From Cyanobacteria bacterium UBA9971 (GTDB taxonomy: Bacteria > Cyanobacteriota > Vampirovibrionia > Gastranaerophilales > UBA9971), in the NCBI GenBank assembly GCA_003499955.1, contig DNRP01000035.1:4054-17182 (forward strand): a stretch of 13,129 bases of DNA. The letters are read 5' to 3'. The translations under genes were made by a program, and so were the position numbers. Below the pieces are notes generated by a model, which searched no databases, was not told where the DNA came from, and worked only from the letters and a program-made list of their open reading frames with translations. Shown here one piece after another: positions 12,702-13,129 of this stretch (positions within the stretch are counted from its first letter, which is position 1; every line of letters begins with the position of its first letter).

Positions 12702-13129
12702 ATGGGTATATATCCTAGTACCAGCCCAGATGAGTATTTTATTAAAGATTCTTTCGTGGAAGCTCAGTCCAAAGATGGATTACCGAGTAAAACCATAAAT
12801 GAACTAAGAGAAAAAGAATTTAATACAAGGCAATCTGTATCATTTCAAAAAGAACATTTAAAAAAAATACAACAGATAGAAATGACAAATTGCTCAGGCA
12901 AAGATGCAAAAATATCAGCAGATAAAGCTAATCAAAAATATAAAGATTTTAAATTAGGGTCAAACAAATCTTACAGTTATAAACTGGACTTTACAAGCCC
13001 GATTTGTAAGGCTTCAGCTGAATATATAACAAAAGAAAGAGCTTATGATGTTGTACTTGCAAATGAAATAAATAAGACTAATTCCCTTGAAACATTAACA
13101 ATAGCTCAAAGTACAGACTTTGCAAGGGT
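12702..13129 (+). CDS. Unknown hydrophilic protein, 3' truncated by window end
   Basis: An open frame of 142 complete codons runs from ATG 12702 to the end of the window without a stop. AAAAGGAG (12688-12695) is six bases before the ATG, the best Shine-Dalgarno in the right part. The protein starts MGIYPSTSPDEYFIKDSFVE, is rich in Lys, Ser, Asn and Glu, and has no signal peptide, membrane segment or motif that I recognise. Helical stretches such as LPSKTINELREKEF and FQKEHLKKIQQIEM suggest an extended or coiled protein. It reads away from the XRE gene, the position a repressor-controlled element gene would occupy. Function unknown. Confidence 0.7.
   Translation, partial: MGIYPSTSPDEYFIKDSFVEAQSKDGLPSKTINELREKEFNTRQSVSFQKEHLKKIQQIEMTNCSGKDAKISADKANQKYKDFKLGSNKSYSYKLDFTSPICKASAEYITKERAYDVVLANEINKTNSLETLTIAQSTDFAR

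Larger units (their letters stand above)
5617..13129. mobile_element. Probable composite genomic island (right end outside the window)
   Basis: Inferred from the tRNA-Met at the left edge, a truncated tRNA-Arg 3' half at 6949-6990, related sequence beyond both tRNA 3' ends, duplicated small-protein/XRE modules (one broken), a toxin-antitoxin pair, and cargo much richer in A+T than the fliD/ade/glycosyltransferase side. No integrase, transposase or phage structural gene is recognised in the window, so element type and limits are open. Confidence 0.5.

Overview
The window looks like part of a low-GC, diderm-type bacterial chromosome with a flagellum and type IV pilin-like proteins. The pilin N-terminus (TGFTLAEVLLTLTIIGIIAS) and its GEIRIDVNG-KGPN segment resemble those of gut Gastranaerophilales (Melainabacteria, non-photosynthetic relatives of Cyanobacteria). 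That placement comes from recall and was not tested by a search.

Left part (1-5616) is ordinary chromosome. It holds the 3' end of fliD with a strong terminator, adenine deaminase (ade), a palindromic intergenic repeat, and a prepilin-like gene whose leader peptide is encoded by a second palindromic repeat. A convergent GT4 glycosyltransferase and a tRNA-Met(CAT) with its own promoter follow.

Right part (about 5617 to the window end) looks like accessory, integrated DNA. It starts immediately after tRNA-Met. A 3' half of a tRNA-Arg(TCT) gene lies at 6949-6990 on the minus strand. The sequences beyond the 3' ends of the two tRNAs are clearly related: TCTTTATTT, then TTTCAGCCAT inside a terminator hairpin, then a pair of 11-bp-spaced direct repeats. 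This suggests ends of related tRNA-targeting elements stacked next to each other. No integrase gene is visible in the window. Cargo includes a membrane-anchored protein of unknown function, a DUF1778/GNAT (TacA/TacT type) toxin-antitoxin pair, a large AT-rich minus-strand gene, a divergent gene, and two copies of a small-protein/XRE-regulator module, one of them broken. An unknown gene runs off the right end.

The most notable locus is 8210-12065. A 986-residue protein joins an N-terminal Rossmann methyltransferase-like domain to a reverse transcriptase (LDISNYYP, GIPQGPPLSHLLAN, YVDD) and a long helical C-terminus. Across a 64-bp palindrome-containing divergent promoter lies a DEDDh exonuclease with a C-terminal region that reads like a WYL domain. 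There is no room for a long upstream non-coding RNA and no intron or retron signature is visible. Placed in an island next to a toxin-antitoxin pair, this is a candidate phage-defence system. Whether this architecture has already been described could not be checked here.
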